The notes under the pieces were generated by a model. That model was not told the origin of the DNA, did no database searches, and saw only the letters and a program-made list of their open reading frames with translations. A stretch of DNA of 64,000 bases, from NCBI GenBank assembly GCA_041399065.1, contig JAWKTN010000003.1, positions 930,001-994,000 of the forward strand, read 5' to 3'. Below are positions 1 to 10,265 of the stretch, in pieces. Each line of letters begins with the position of its first letter. Positions within the stretch are counted from its first letter, which is position 1. This stretch comes from JAGQPD01 sp020426865 (GTDB lineage: Bacteria; Planctomycetota; Planctomycetia; Pirellulales; Pirellulaceae). A program made the position numbers and the translations under genes.

Positions 1-1071
1 GATGACCTCAAAGAACAAATCGTCCGTGCCGAAAAGAATATCGATCTCTGGCTGAACCATCATGCCTATAAGGTCGAAGTGGAGAACGACAACGTCTCCG
101 CTATCTGGGCTTTCGATACCCGCACCAGCCAACACAAACGTTTCACTGGCAAGCTCTATTGTGACTGCACCGGACACGGTACGATCGGTTCGCTCGCCGG
201 TGCCGATTGGGATATGGAAGATAAAGGCCGTATGGGGATGAGCAACATGTGGCGTTGGGACGAACTGGAACAACCCGCTTCGTTCCCCGAAACCCCCTGG
301 GCGCTCGACCTGAAAATGGAGGACTTCCCCTATCCCCGCGATCACCACGGCCAGTGGTTTTGGGAAAGTGGTTTCGACGCCGATCCAATTGCCAATGCAG
401 AAGCCATTCGCGATTGGAATCTCCGTGCTGTGTTCGGCGCATTTAATGCCATGAAAAATCGCGGTGGCGCCGAACAGCATCAAAACGCGGTCCTCACATG
501 GGTCGCGTTCATCGGCGGTCCGCGAGAATCCCGTCGGCTACTGGGCGACGTCATCCTCACCCAGGAAGATATTGTCCAGAAAAAAGATTTCGCCGATGGC
601 TGCGTCCCCAGCACCTGGTCGATCGATCTGCATTATCCCAAAGAACAATACGCCGACAAATTTCCCGACAATCCGTTCATTTCCGTCGCGGTTCACGATC
701 GCCGAGTCGATCGGGCTTACGGTTATCCCGTTCCCTACCGTTGCTTCTATTCCCGGAATATCCCCAACCTGTTCATGGCGGGGCGCTGCATCAGTGTGAC
801 GCATGAAGCACTGGGCACCACGCGCGTGATGAAAACCTGCGGCATGATGGGCGAAGTCGTCGGCAAAGCATCTGCCATTTGTGTGGCTCAAGATTGTCTC
901 CCTCGCGACGTCTATTCCGAACACCTCGACCAATTAAAAGCACTCCTGGATCTCCCAGGCAGCTCACGCGGCGAGATCGCTGGCCGAGAAATCGTCGTAC
1001 TCCCCTCCGACGGACCGTCGAACCCATCTTTGAATACTACGTCCACCGATGCGACTCCTGCGGCAAAGTAA
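1..1071 (+). CDS. FAD-dependent oxidoreductase, C-terminal part (5' end outside window)
   Basis: The frame is open from the first base, so the gene starts before the window; the 356 residues seen here are the C-terminal part. They match the planctomycete-type FAD-dependent oxidoreductase family (FAD_oxidored-like). The main family mark is the block NLFMAGRCISVTHEALGTT at about 770-825, followed by RVMKTCGMMGEVVGKA, which in such flavoproteins is the C-terminal FAD-contacting strand and helix. The N-terminal dinucleotide-binding GxGxxG motif must lie upstream. An internal GTG at 79 is a possible start but would remove conserved sequence. The stop codon is 8 bp before the next gene, a flavinylated membrane protein, so the two are probably co-transcribed. 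The substrate cannot be inferred from the sequence. Confidence 0.85.
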   Translation, partial: DDLKEQIVRAEKNIDLWLNHHAYKVEVENDNVSAIWAFDTRTSQHKRFTGKLYCDCTGHGTIGSLAGADWDMEDKGRMGMSNMWRWDELEQPASFPETPWALDLKMEDFPYPRDHHGQWFWESGFDADPIANAEAIRDWNLRAVFGAFNAMKNRGGAEQHQNAVLTWVAFIGGPRESRRLLGDVILTQEDIVQKKDFADGCVPSTWSIDLHYPKEQYADKFPDNPFISVAVHDRRVDRAYGYPVPYRCFYSRNIPNLFMAGRCISVTHEALGTTRVMKTCGMMGEVVGKASAICVAQDCLPRDVYSEHLDQLKALLDLPGSSRGEIAGREIVVLPSDGPSNPSLNTTSTDATPAAK

Positions 1072-1079
1072 TTCCCTTG

Positions 1080-3818
1080 ATGATTCGTGGTTTCCGTCTG
1101 ACGCCATCCCGCTTCCTCCCATGGTATCGGCTGATCGTACTCGTGGCGGTCAGCCTGCTCGTCCGCAAGAACCACTCGCAGTTTCTGATTGCTCGCAGTT
1201 CGCTCAATGACGTACCGCCGTCTTTGCAGCAGGTGCAATCGTTGTATCCTACGGCACGAAGACTTACGCCCCGTGGCCGACTCAACGTATCGTCCGAACA
1301 ACCACTCGGTGTCGTCAGCCAAGGCTGGAATGTGCTCGATGAAGACGCCGTCGAACTCGGGTACGTGCTACGCACCTCTCCTGAATGTGACGACATCGTG
1401 GGCTTCTCCGGGCCGTCAAACCTGTTAATTGGAATCGACGCCACCGATCGCATCGTTGGTGTCCGGCTCATCGATAGCAAGGATACCGCCGAACATATCG
1501 AGGCCGTCCGCCGCGACCCCCAGTTTCTGAACAGTTGGAACAATGTTGCTCGAAACGAGGCAGCGGAACAATCGTACCGGGTGCAGGCCGTGTCGGGTGC
1601 TACGTTGACGAGTCTGGCAGTTGTCGACGCCGTTACTCGGCGATTGGGGGGCACAAACGCTTCCCAACGGTTTCCGCAAGCCGTGGACGTGTCGGAGTTG
1701 CTTTCAACGTTTCCCGCTGCACATCGACTCGCGCCCGACCCGCAGCGAAATGGATGGCTGAAAATCCTGGACGCCCAAGGGCAGTTGCTGGGACGCGCCG
1801 TGCGCACCTCTCCCACCGAGGATAAAATCCACGGCTATCAGGGTCCGACCGATTCGCTGATCGTGCTCGATTTGCAGGACCGAGTGCAGGCCGCCCGCGT
1901 CAGGACAAGTTTCGACAATCAACCGTACGTGTCGTATCTGAACGACGACGCCTACTTCTTCAAGACGTTCGTGGGGAACAGTTGGCATGAATTGTCGGAA
2001 CTGAATGCCTTCGGGCCGCCGATCGAAGGCGTCTCCGGCGCCACGATGACCAGCCTTGCCGTTGCCGATTCCATTGTCTCGCTTGCCTCTCGCTCCATCG
2101 AGCCGCCTCGAGTGCCTCGCGATGTTCGGCGGTTGTCATGGTTGACGCTGCACAATCTGGGTACGCTGGCAGTCGTAGCGGCAGGCGTCGCGATGACCTT
2201 CTCGCGATTGCGACGTTTGCGACATGCGAGGTTTTATTTTCAGGTGTTGCTGATCGGTTATTTGGGATTCCTCAACGGTGACATGATCTCGCAGGCGTTG
2301 TTGGTGGGATGGAGCCAGAATGGTGTTCCATGGCGAATTGCCGGCCCGCTAGTCCTGATGGTTGGTGCCGCGTTCCTCGTGCCGTTCGCGTCTCGCCGCC
2401 CGCTGTACTGCCACCAGCTATGTCCACATGGTGCCGCACAGGAACTGCTACTTCGTCTGCGCGTGCCTCGCAAAGCGGTGCCGCGAAAATGGCACAATGT
2501 GGCTCGGGCCCTGCCAGCCCTGATGTTGGGCGGAGTGCTCGTCACGGCGCTTGGGCATTTGCCGTTGAGTTTAGCATCGATCGAACCTTTTCATGCGTAC
2601 TTGTTTCGGATTGCTGGATGGAGCACCATCCTGATCGCTGTGTTGGGGCTCGCTGTTTCGGCGTGCGTCCCGATGGCGTATTGCAAGTATGGTTGTCCGA
2701 CCGGTGCATTATTGCAATACGTCCGTCGCCACGCCGGACCCGATCGGTGGCGGCTTGCCGACAGCTGGTCGGCGATCCTCCTGTTGCTAGCCGGTAGCTT
2801 CGTTGTCTGGCCATCACTGCGGTTGCCGATGTCGATCCATACGCCGGTCGCGGCAACTCTACGACAAGCGAATCGTGATGCGCCAACTGTGATGACGTGC
2901 GGTGGCAAAACAATGGGGACAAGCTGGTCGATCGCATTTTTGCCGAAGGGAGGGCCGGACGAGGCAAATTCCGTGCAACGGGAAGTGGCCGGGCTCTTAG
3001 CCGACTTGGACGCGAGACTGTCACACTGGAAGTATGACTCCGAAGTCAGCCGATTCAATCGGCTGCGAGAAACGATGCCCGTCGAGATCTCAGACGACTT
3101 GGCGCAAATCGTTCGTGTTTCGCTGACGGTGTGGCACGCTTCCGGGGGCGCGTTCGATATAACGTCTGGTCCGCTGGTCCGAATGTGGGGCTTCGGGCCG
3201 ATCCATGCCGACGGTTCCGCTTCCCGCGAGTCCATTACGAATGCAATTTCCCAAATGGGAAGCCAACATTTATCGCTCCGCCGAGCGGCAAACGGTCGAT
3301 GGACGTTGCGCAAGGCAATACCGACGATTGAATTGGACTTGAGTGCCGTCGCGAAAGGGTACGCAGTGGATCGAGTCACGCAGTTGCTGCAGGGCCGTGG
3401 GTATGCGGATGTGCTTGTTGAGGTGGGCGGCGAGGTCCGCGCGACCGGTCGAAGTCCGTTAGGTTGGTTGGTGGGTATCGAAAGTCCGATCGCCGTCGAG
3501 AGACATCCGACGGAACTATGCCTTTCTTCGGTCGTGCCGCTGGTCGATCGAGCGATCGCGACGTCGGGCAGTTATCGGCAGTTCCGTTTTACCGAGCCTG
3601 GTGTGGCGGGCCAGCGTCCCAATGGTGTGACACACATTGTGGATCCCCGCAACGGGTCGGCCCGAGCCACTAGTGTGGTGGGTGCCAGCGTCATCGCTCG
3701 GACGGCGGCCGAAGCCGATGCATGGGCGACTGCTTTAATGGTCCTTGGCGTCGAGGAAGGTTCGGTGCGTGCCAGGCACTATGGCCTCGAGGCGCGGTTT
3801 GTTTCAGGATGTCGTTAA
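1080..3818 (+). CDS. Fusion of two FMN-binding domains, NosR-like Fe-S membrane module and ApbE flavin transferase
   Basis: A 912-residue membrane protein. A signal/anchor helix (about residues 13-31) is followed by two FMN-binding domains. Each ends in the flavinylation motif SGAT (Thr175 in VSGATLTS and Thr322 in VSGATMTS). A multi-helix membrane section carries two cysteine pairs of NosR/NapH type, C444xxxC448P and C535xxxC539P, likely ligands for Fe-S clusters. From about residue 605 a complete ApbE (FAD:protein FMN transferase) domain follows: GGKTMGTSWSI, GGAFDITSGPLVRMWGFGP, LDLSAVAKGYAVDRV, ATSGSYRQF, THIVDPRNG and ADAWATALMVLG. Known ApbE enzymes attach FMN covalently to the Thr of such motifs, so this protein may flavinate its own domains. 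It probably moves electrons across or along the membrane. The ATG at 1080 is chosen because it gives the anchor and sits just after the upstream stop; a longer open frame begins at 879. Confidence 0.9.
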   Translation: MIRGFRLTPSRFLPWYRLIVLVAVSLLVRKNHSQFLIARSSLNDVPPSLQQVQSLYPTARRLTPRGRLNVSSEQPLGVVSQGWNVLDEDAVELGYVLRTSPECDDIVGFSGPSNLLIGIDATDRIVGVRLIDSKDTAEHIEAVRRDPQFLNSWNNVARNEAAEQSYRVQAVSGATLTSLAVVDAVTRRLGGTNASQRFPQAVDVSELLSTFPAAHRLAPDPQRNGWLKILDAQGQLLGRAVRTSPTEDKIHGYQGPTDSLIVLDLQDRVQAARVRTSFDNQPYVSYLNDDAYFFKTFVGNSWHELSELNAFGPPIEGVSGATMTSLAVADSIVSLASRSIEPPRVPRDVRRLSWLTLHNLGTLAVVAAGVAMTFSRLRRLRHARFYFQVLLIGYLGFLNGDMISQALLVGWSQNGVPWRIAGPLVLMVGAAFLVPFASRRPLYCHQLCPHGAAQELLLRLRVPRKAVPRKWHNVARALPALMLGGVLVTALGHLPLSLASIEPFHAYLFRIAGWSTILIAVLGLAVSACVPMAYCKYGCPTGALLQYVRRHAGPDRWRLADSWSAILLLLAGSFVVWPSLRLPMSIHTPVAATLRQANRDAPTVMTCGGKTMGTSWSIAFLPKGGPDEANSVQREVAGLLADLDARLSHWKYDSEVSRFNRLRETMPVEISDDLAQIVRVSLTVWHASGGAFDITSGPLVRMWGFGPIHADGSASRESITNAISQMGSQHLSLRRAANGRWTLRKAIPTIELDLSAVAKGYAVDRVTQLLQGRGYADVLVEVGGEVRATGRSPLGWLVGIESPIAVERHPTELCLSSVVPLVDRAIATSGSYRQFRFTEPGVAGQRPNGVTHIVDPRNGSARATSVVGASVIARTAAEADAWATALMVLGVEEGSVRARHYGLEARFVSGCR

Positions 3819-3819
3819 G

Positions 3820-6800
3820 GTCTGCAGTTAGATTGACCGCGACGACGGGGAAGGGTAACCGCGGAGAGCGCAGAGACGTGTGGTTTTGAATGGGCGATAC
3901 GACCAAAAGAAATCTCCGCGCTCTCCGCGCCCTCTGCGGTTCGATCCCACCGCGACGACGGGGAAGGGTAACCGCAGAGACCGCGGAGAGCGCAGAGAAG
4001 GGTGGTTTTGAATGGGCGATACGACCAAAAAAATCTCCGCGCTCTCCGCGCCCTTTGCGGTTCAATCTGACCGTGCCGATGGGGAAGGGTAACCGCAGAG
4101 ATCGCGGACGTGGTTTTGAATGGGCGATACGACCAGACCGCGACGTGTGGTTTTGAATGGGCGATACGACCAAAAAGAAATCTCCGCGCCCTTTGCGGTT
4201 CTCCGCGCCCTCTGCGGTTCGATCCCACCGCGACGACGGGGAAGGGTAACCGCAGAGACCGCGGAGAGACCGCAGAGAAGGGTGGTTTTGAATGGGCGAT
4301 ACGACCAAAAAAATCTCCGCGCTCTCCGCGAGTGGTTTTGAATGGGCGCGCCTTTGCGGTTCAATCTGACCGTGCCGATGGGGAAGGGTAACCGCAGAGA
4401 TCGCGGAGAGCGCAGAGACGTGTGGTTTTGAATGGGCGATACGACCAAAAGAAATCTCCGCGCTCTCCGCGCCCTTTGCGGTTCAATCTGACCGTGCCGA
4501 TGGGGAAGGGTAACTGCAGAGATCGCGGAGAGCGCAGAGAAGGGTGGTTTTGAATGGGCGATACGACCAAAAGAAATCTCCGCGGCTCTCCGCGCCCTCT
4601 GCGGTTCGATCCCACCGCGACGACGGGGAAGGGTGCAGAGACGTGTGGTTTTGAATGGGCGATACGACCAAAAAAAATCTCCGCGCTCTCCGCGTGCTCT
4701 GCGGTTCGATCCCACCGCGACGACGGGGAAGGGTAACCGCAGAGATCGCGGCGAGCGCGCAGAGACGAGTGGTTTTGAATGGGCGATACGACCAAAAAAA
4801 TCTCCGCGCTTCCGCGTGCTTGCGGTTCAATCGATCCCACCGTGCCGATGGGGAAGGGTAACCGCAGAGATCGCGGAGAGCGCAGAGACGTGTGGTTTTG
4901 AATGGGCGATACGACCAAAAGAAATCTCCGCGAAGGGTAACCGCAGAGATCGCGGAGAGCGCAGAGAAGGGTGGTTGTGAATGTGCGATACGACCAAAAA
5001 AATCTCCGCGCCCTCTGCGGTTCAATCTGACCGCGCCGACGGGGAAGGGTAACCGCAGAGACCGCGGAGAGTGCAGAGAAGGGTGGTTTTGAATGGGCGA
5101 TACGACCAAAAGAAATCTCCGCGCTCTCCGCGTGCTCTGCGGTTCGATCCCACCGCGACGACGGGGAAGGGTAACCGCAGAGATCGCGGAGAGCGCAGAG
5201 AAGGGTGGTTTTGAATGGGCGATACGACCAAAAAAAATCTCCGCGCTCTCCGCGTGCTCTGCGGTTCGATCCCACCGCGACGACGGGGAAGGGTAACCGC
5301 AGAGATCGCGGCGAGTGCAGAGACGTGTGGTTTTGAATGGGCGATACGACCAAAAAAATCTCCGCGCTCTCCGCGTGCTCTGCGGTTCGATCCCACCGCG
5401 ACGACGGGGAAGGGTAACCGCAGAGATCGCGGAGAGCGCAGAGACGTGTGGTTTTGAATGGGCGATACGACCAAAAAAATCTCCGCGCTCTCCGCGCCCT
5501 CTGCGGTTCGATCCCACCGCGACGACGGGGAAGGGTAACCGCAGAGATCGCGGCGAGCCGCGCGAGTGGTTTGAATGGGCGATACGCGCTCTCCGTGGTT
5601 TTAACCGCAGAGACCGCGGGAGAGTGCAGAGAAGGGTGGTTTTGAATGGGCGATACGAGAGTGCGTTTTGAACGATACGACCAAAAAAATCTCCGCGTCC
5701 TCCGCGTCCTCTGCGGTTCGATCCCACCGCGCCGACGGGGAAGGGTAACCGCAGAGACCGCGGAGAGTGCAGAGAAGGGTGGTTTTGAATGGGCGATACG
5801 ACCAAAGAAATCTCCGCGTCTCCGCGTGCTCTGCGGTTCAATCTGGACCGCCGATGGGGAATGGGGTAACCGCAGAGATCGCGGAGAGTAACCGCAGAGA
5901 AGGGTGGTTTTGAATGGGCGATACGACCAAAAGATCTCCGCGCTCTCCGCGTGCTCTGCGGTTCGATCCCACCGCGACGACGGGGAAGGGTAACCGCAGA
6001 GATCGCGGAGACGAGACGTGTGGTTTTGAATGGGCGATACGACCAAAAAAATCTCCGCGCTCTCCGCGTGCTCTGCGGTTCGATCCCACCGCGCGACGGG
6101 GAAGGGTAACCGCAGAGACCGCGGGGAACGTGTGGTTTTGAATGGGCGATAACCGCAGAGACGACGGGGAAGGGTAACCGGAGAGATCGCGGAGAGCAGA
6201 GAACGGTGGTTTTGAATGGGCGATACGACCGATCCCACCGCGACGACGGGGAAGGGTAACCGCAGAGATCGCGGCGAGCCGCAGAGACGTGTGGTTTTGA
6301 ATGGGCGATACGTCCTCTGCGGTTCAATCTGACCGTGCCGATGGGGAAGGGTAACCGCAGAGATCGCGGAGAGCAGAGAAGGGTGGTTTTGAATGGGCGA
6401 TACGACCAAAGAAATCTCCGCTCTCCGCGTGCTCTGCGGTTCGATCCCACCGCGACGACGGGGAAGGGTAACCGCAGAGATCGCGGAGAGCGATACGACA
6501 GAGAAGGCTCTCCGCGTGGTTTTGAATGGGCGATACGACCAAAAAAATCTCCGCGGCTCTCCGCGTGCTCTGCGGTTCGATCCCACCGCGACGACGGGGA
6601 AGGGCGGGTGGTTTTGAATGGGCGATACGACCAAAAAAATCTCCGCGGCTCTCCGCGTGCTCTGCGGTTCGATCCCACCGCGACGACGGGGAAGGGTAAC
6701 CGCAGAGATCGCGGCGAGCGCAGAGACGTGTGGTTTTGAATGGGCGATACGACCAAAAGAAATCTCCGCGCTCTCCGCGTCCTCTGCGGTTCGATCCCAC

Positions 6801-8739
6801 CGCGACGACGGGGAAGGGTAACCGCAGAGATCGCGGCGATGCACGAGTGGTTTTGAATGGGCGATACGACCAAAAAAATCTCCGCGCTCTCCGCGCCCTC
6901 TGCGGTTCGATCCCACCGCGCCGACGGGGAAGGGTAACCGCAGAGACCGCGGAGAGTGCAGAGAAGGGTGGTTTTGAATGGGCGATACGACCAAAAGAAA
7001 TCTCCGCGCTCTCCGCGTCCTCTGCGGTTCAATCTGACCGTGCCGATGGGGACGGGTAACCGCAGAGATCGCGGAGAGCGCAGAGAAGGGTGGTTTTGAA
7101 TGGGCGATACGACCAAAAAAAATCTCCGCGCTCTCCGCGTCCTCTGCGGTTCGATCCCACCGCGCCGATGACGGGAAGGGTAACCGCAGAGATCGCGGAG
7201 AGTGCAGAGAAGGGTGGTTTTGAATGGGCGATACGACCAAAAAAATCTCCGCGTCCTCTGCGTGCTCTGCGGTTCGATCCCCACCGCGGACGGGAAGGGT
7301 AACCGCAGAGATCGCGGAGAGTGCAGAGAAGGGTGGTTTTGAATGGGCGATACGACCAAAAAGAAATCTCCGCGCGCTCTCCGCGTGCTCTGCGGTTCGA
7401 TCCCACCGCGACGACGGGGAAGGGTAACCGCAGAGATCGCGGCGCAGAGAAGGGTGGTTTTGAATGGGCGATACGACCAAAAAAATCTCCGCGCTCTCCG
7501 CGTGCTCTGCGGTTCGATCCCACCGCGACGACGGGGAAGGGTAACCGCAGAGATCGCGGAGAGCGCAGAGAAGGGTGGTTTTGAATGGGCGATACGACCA
7601 AAAAAAATCTCCGCGCTCTCCGCGTGCTCTGCGGTTCAATCTGACCGCGACGACGGGGAAGGGTAACCGCAGAGATCGCGGAGAGCGCAGAGACGTGTGG
7701 TTTTGAATGGGCGATACGACCCAAAAAAATCTCCGCGCTCTTCGCGTCCTCTGCGGTTCGATCCCACCGCGCCGACGGGGAAGGGTAACCGCAGAGACCG
7801 CGGAGAGTGCAGAGAAGGGTGGTTTTGAATGGGCGATACGACCAAAAAAAATCTCCGCGCTCTCCGCGTCCTCTGCGGTTCGATCCCACCGCGCCGATGG
7901 GGAAGGGTAACCGCAGAGATCGCGGAGAGCGCAGAGAAGGGTGGTTTTGAATGGGCGATACGACCAAAAAAAAATCTCCGCGCTCTCCGCGTGCTCTGCG
8001 GTTCGATCCCACCGCGACGACGGGGAAGGGTAACCGCAGAGATCGCGAGAGCGCAGAGAAGGGTGGTTTTGAATGGGCGATACGACCAAAAAAATCTCCG
8101 CAGAGACGCGGAGAGCAGAGAAGGGTGGTTTTGAATGGGCGATACGGACAGCAAAAAATCGCGTCCTCTGCGGTTCGATCCCACCGCGACGATGGGGAAG
8201 GGTAACCGCAGAGACCGGGGAAGGGTTTTAATGGGCGATACGACCAAAAGAAATCTCCGCGCTCTCCGCACCCTTTGCGGATCGACCGTGCCGACGGGGA
8301 AGGGTAACCGCAGAGACGTGCAGAGAAGGGTGGTTTTGAATGGGCGATACGACCAAAAGAAATCTCCGCGCTCTCCGCGCCCTCTGCGGTTCGATCCCAC
8401 CGCGACGACGGGGAAGGGTAACCGCAGAGATCGCGGAGAGCGCAGAGACGTGTGGTTTTGAATGGGCGATACGACCAAAAGAAATCTCCGCGCTCTCCGC
8501 GTCCTCTGCGGTTCAATCTGACCGCGACGACGGGGAAGGGTAACCGCAGAGATCGCGGAGAGCGCAGAGACGTGTGGTTTTGAATGGGCGATACGACCAA
8601 AAAAATCTCCGCGCTCTCCGCGTGCTCTGCGGTTCGATCCCACCGCGACGACGGGGAAGGGTAACCGCAGAGATCGCGGAGCCGCAGAGACGTGTGGTTT
8701 TGAATGCGCGGACCAACAGATCAATTTCTGCGGTTTTGT
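3820..8739. repeat. Tandem array of about 45 hairpin-forming ~122-bp units
   Basis: The 4.9 kb between two convergent genes is filled by head-to-tail copies of one degenerate unit. The anchor ATGGGCGATACGACC or a close variant starts at 3890, 4012, 4120, 4157, 4292, 4432, 4554, 4655, 4779, 4902, 4981, 5093, 5215, 5337, 5458 and onward to 8584 and 8704: 45 occurrences, most spaced 121-124 bp. After the anchor come an A-tract of 3-9 bases, an arm TCTCCGCGCTCTCCGCG plus CTCTGCGGTT, a spacer centred on CACCGCGACGACGGGGAAGG, and a second arm AACCGCAGAGATCGCGG plus AGAGCGCAGAGA. The arms are almost exact reverse complements (about 29 bp, three mismatches), so each unit can fold into a long hairpin. 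Some units are truncated or rearranged. The first and last copies are degenerate and abut unique DNA. Long open frames here are by-products. Function unknown. Confidence 0.95.
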
Positions 8740-8791
8740 TATCCTATGCGGTTGTATCGATAGCGGCGCGAAGTGGGTGGGGTGGTAATTG

Positions 8792-10258
8792 CTACGCGAA
8801 CAACTGGCCAACCGCTTCGGCCTTGACCAATTCACGCGGCTGATTCAAATGATTCATCACGATCGTGTCGGGCTGGATGCCGAACGCGTGATAGATAGTC
8901 GCCAACAACTGTGTCGGGTGTACGGCGTCCTCCAGCGGTGCTGATGCGGTCTTGTCGGACTTGCCGTGGACATAGCCCCGTTTTATTCCCGCACCGGCAA
9001 TGACCGCCGTGTAGCAATAGGGCCAATGGTCGCGGCCATCCGCCGAATTGCTATTGCCCGACGTACTCACGCCTCGCTGTGGACTGCGACCAAACTCGCC
9101 TACCGCAATCACCAGCGTCTCTTCCAGCATCCCTCGGTCATCGAGGTCGCTGATCAGGGCCGACAGTCCCCCGTCCAACATGGGCGCCGACTGGGTCTTC
9201 ATTCGCTTCGACAAATCGACGTGATGGTCCCAGGAATGGTTATCGGAATTCGCCACCTTCGGCCAGACGACCTCGACCACTCGCGTCCCCGCTTCCACCA
9301 ATCGCCGCGCCAGCAGGCAACTCTGCCCGAACGTATTCTGGCCGTATCGCTTTCGCATCGCCAGCGATTCTGCTTTCAGGTTAAACGCCTCGCGCGCTCG
9401 ACCCGACACGACTAGATTCACCGCCTGATCGTAATATGCGTCAAGACTAAGATTCTCGACCGCCTTGTCGATTTCCGGCATGCCATCATTAATCGCATCA
9501 CGCAGTCGTGCGCGTCGCTGCAATCGCATGGAAAACACTTCCCGGCTCAGCTTCAGGTCGTCAATCCGAATGCGATCCATCTTGTTCATGTCCATATCAT
9601 CGCCATCGGGATACAGCGTGTAGGGATCGTACGCTTTGCCGAGAAAACCAGCAGTGCCTCCCTTGCCCACGACACCGCTTTCTTGCAGCGGACGAGGCAG
9701 CATGACGAAGGGTAGCATGGGGACATCCAACGGTCGCAGTCGAATCAGTTGCGAACCGAAATTGGGAAAATCCTTCGGATCGGGCGGCTCCAGTTGACCC
9801 GATGGGCTAACCTTATCTGTGGTGTAGCCGGTCATCATCTGGTAGATGGCAGCCGTGTGGTTGAACAGACCGTTGGGAGTGTAGCTCATCGACCGGATCA
9901 TCGTAAAACGATCGTTGATCTGTGCCAATTTCGGCAGGTTCTCGGTGAACATCACGCCGGGAATCCGCGTTGAAATTGGTTGGAAGACGCTCTTCACATT
10001 GTCCGGCACATTTTCTTTGGGATCCCACAAGTCCAGATGACTCGGTCCACCCTGCAAGTAACAGAGAATCACACTCTTAGCCTTCCCCCAACCCGCCGGT
10101 CGACGTTGTGCCGGATTGGCGGAGGCGGATTGCAGGTGGAGCAAGGAACCAAGCGACAGCCCAAGAATGCCAGAACCACCAACGCGGAGGATATCGCGAC
10201 GCGTCATGGGTAAGCGGTCGCACAAGTCGTTGCCGGGATGGCCTTTGATCGTTAGCAT
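8792..10258 (-). CDS. DUF1501 family protein, Tat-exported
   Basis: A 488-residue member of the DUF1501 family, which belongs to the alkaline phosphatase/sulfatase-like fold. The N-terminus MLTIKGHPGNDLCDRLPM followed by TRRDILRVGG and a hydrophobic stretch is the usual planctomycete DUF1501 start with a twin-arginine signal, which supports the start at 10258. Internal family blocks include YLQGGPSHLDLWDPK (about residues 68-82), MTGYTTDKVSPSG, VWPKVANSDNHSWDHH, VIAVGEFGRSP and GRDHWPYCYTAVIAGAGIKRGYVHGKSD. The gene follows the large DUF1549/DUF1553 gene by 7 bp on the same strand. This pair is a standard planctomycete operon thought to act in periplasmic or surface breakdown of complex substrates, but no activity is established. 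Confidence 0.95.
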   Translation of the reverse strand: MLTIKGHPGNDLCDRLPMTRRDILRVGGSGILGLSLGSLLHLQSASANPAQRRPAGWGKAKSVILCYLQGGPSHLDLWDPKENVPDNVKSVFQPISTRIPGVMFTENLPKLAQINDRFTMIRSMSYTPNGLFNHTAAIYQMMTGYTTDKVSPSGQLEPPDPKDFPNFGSQLIRLRPLDVPMLPFVMLPRPLQESGVVGKGGTAGFLGKAYDPYTLYPDGDDMDMNKMDRIRIDDLKLSREVFSMRLQRRARLRDAINDGMPEIDKAVENLSLDAYYDQAVNLVVSGRAREAFNLKAESLAMRKRYGQNTFGQSCLLARRLVEAGTRVVEVVWPKVANSDNHSWDHHVDLSKRMKTQSAPMLDGGLSALISDLDDRGMLEETLVIAVGEFGRSPQRGVSTSGNSNSADGRDHWPYCYTAVIAGAGIKRGYVHGKSDKTASAPLEDAVHPTQLLATIYHAFGIQPDTIVMNHLNQPRELVKAEAVGQLFA

Positions 10259-10265
10259 CTTTGCC

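Noticed and set aside
4361..8089. A 1,242-codon open frame on the minus strand and several others up to 958 codons
   Set aside because: They are read-throughs of the tandem array; the translation cycles through three unit frames, has no domain and no ribosome site.
3890..8704. CRISPR array
   Set aside because: Units are contiguous copies with no unique spacers, are ~122 bp long and lack any cas gene nearby.
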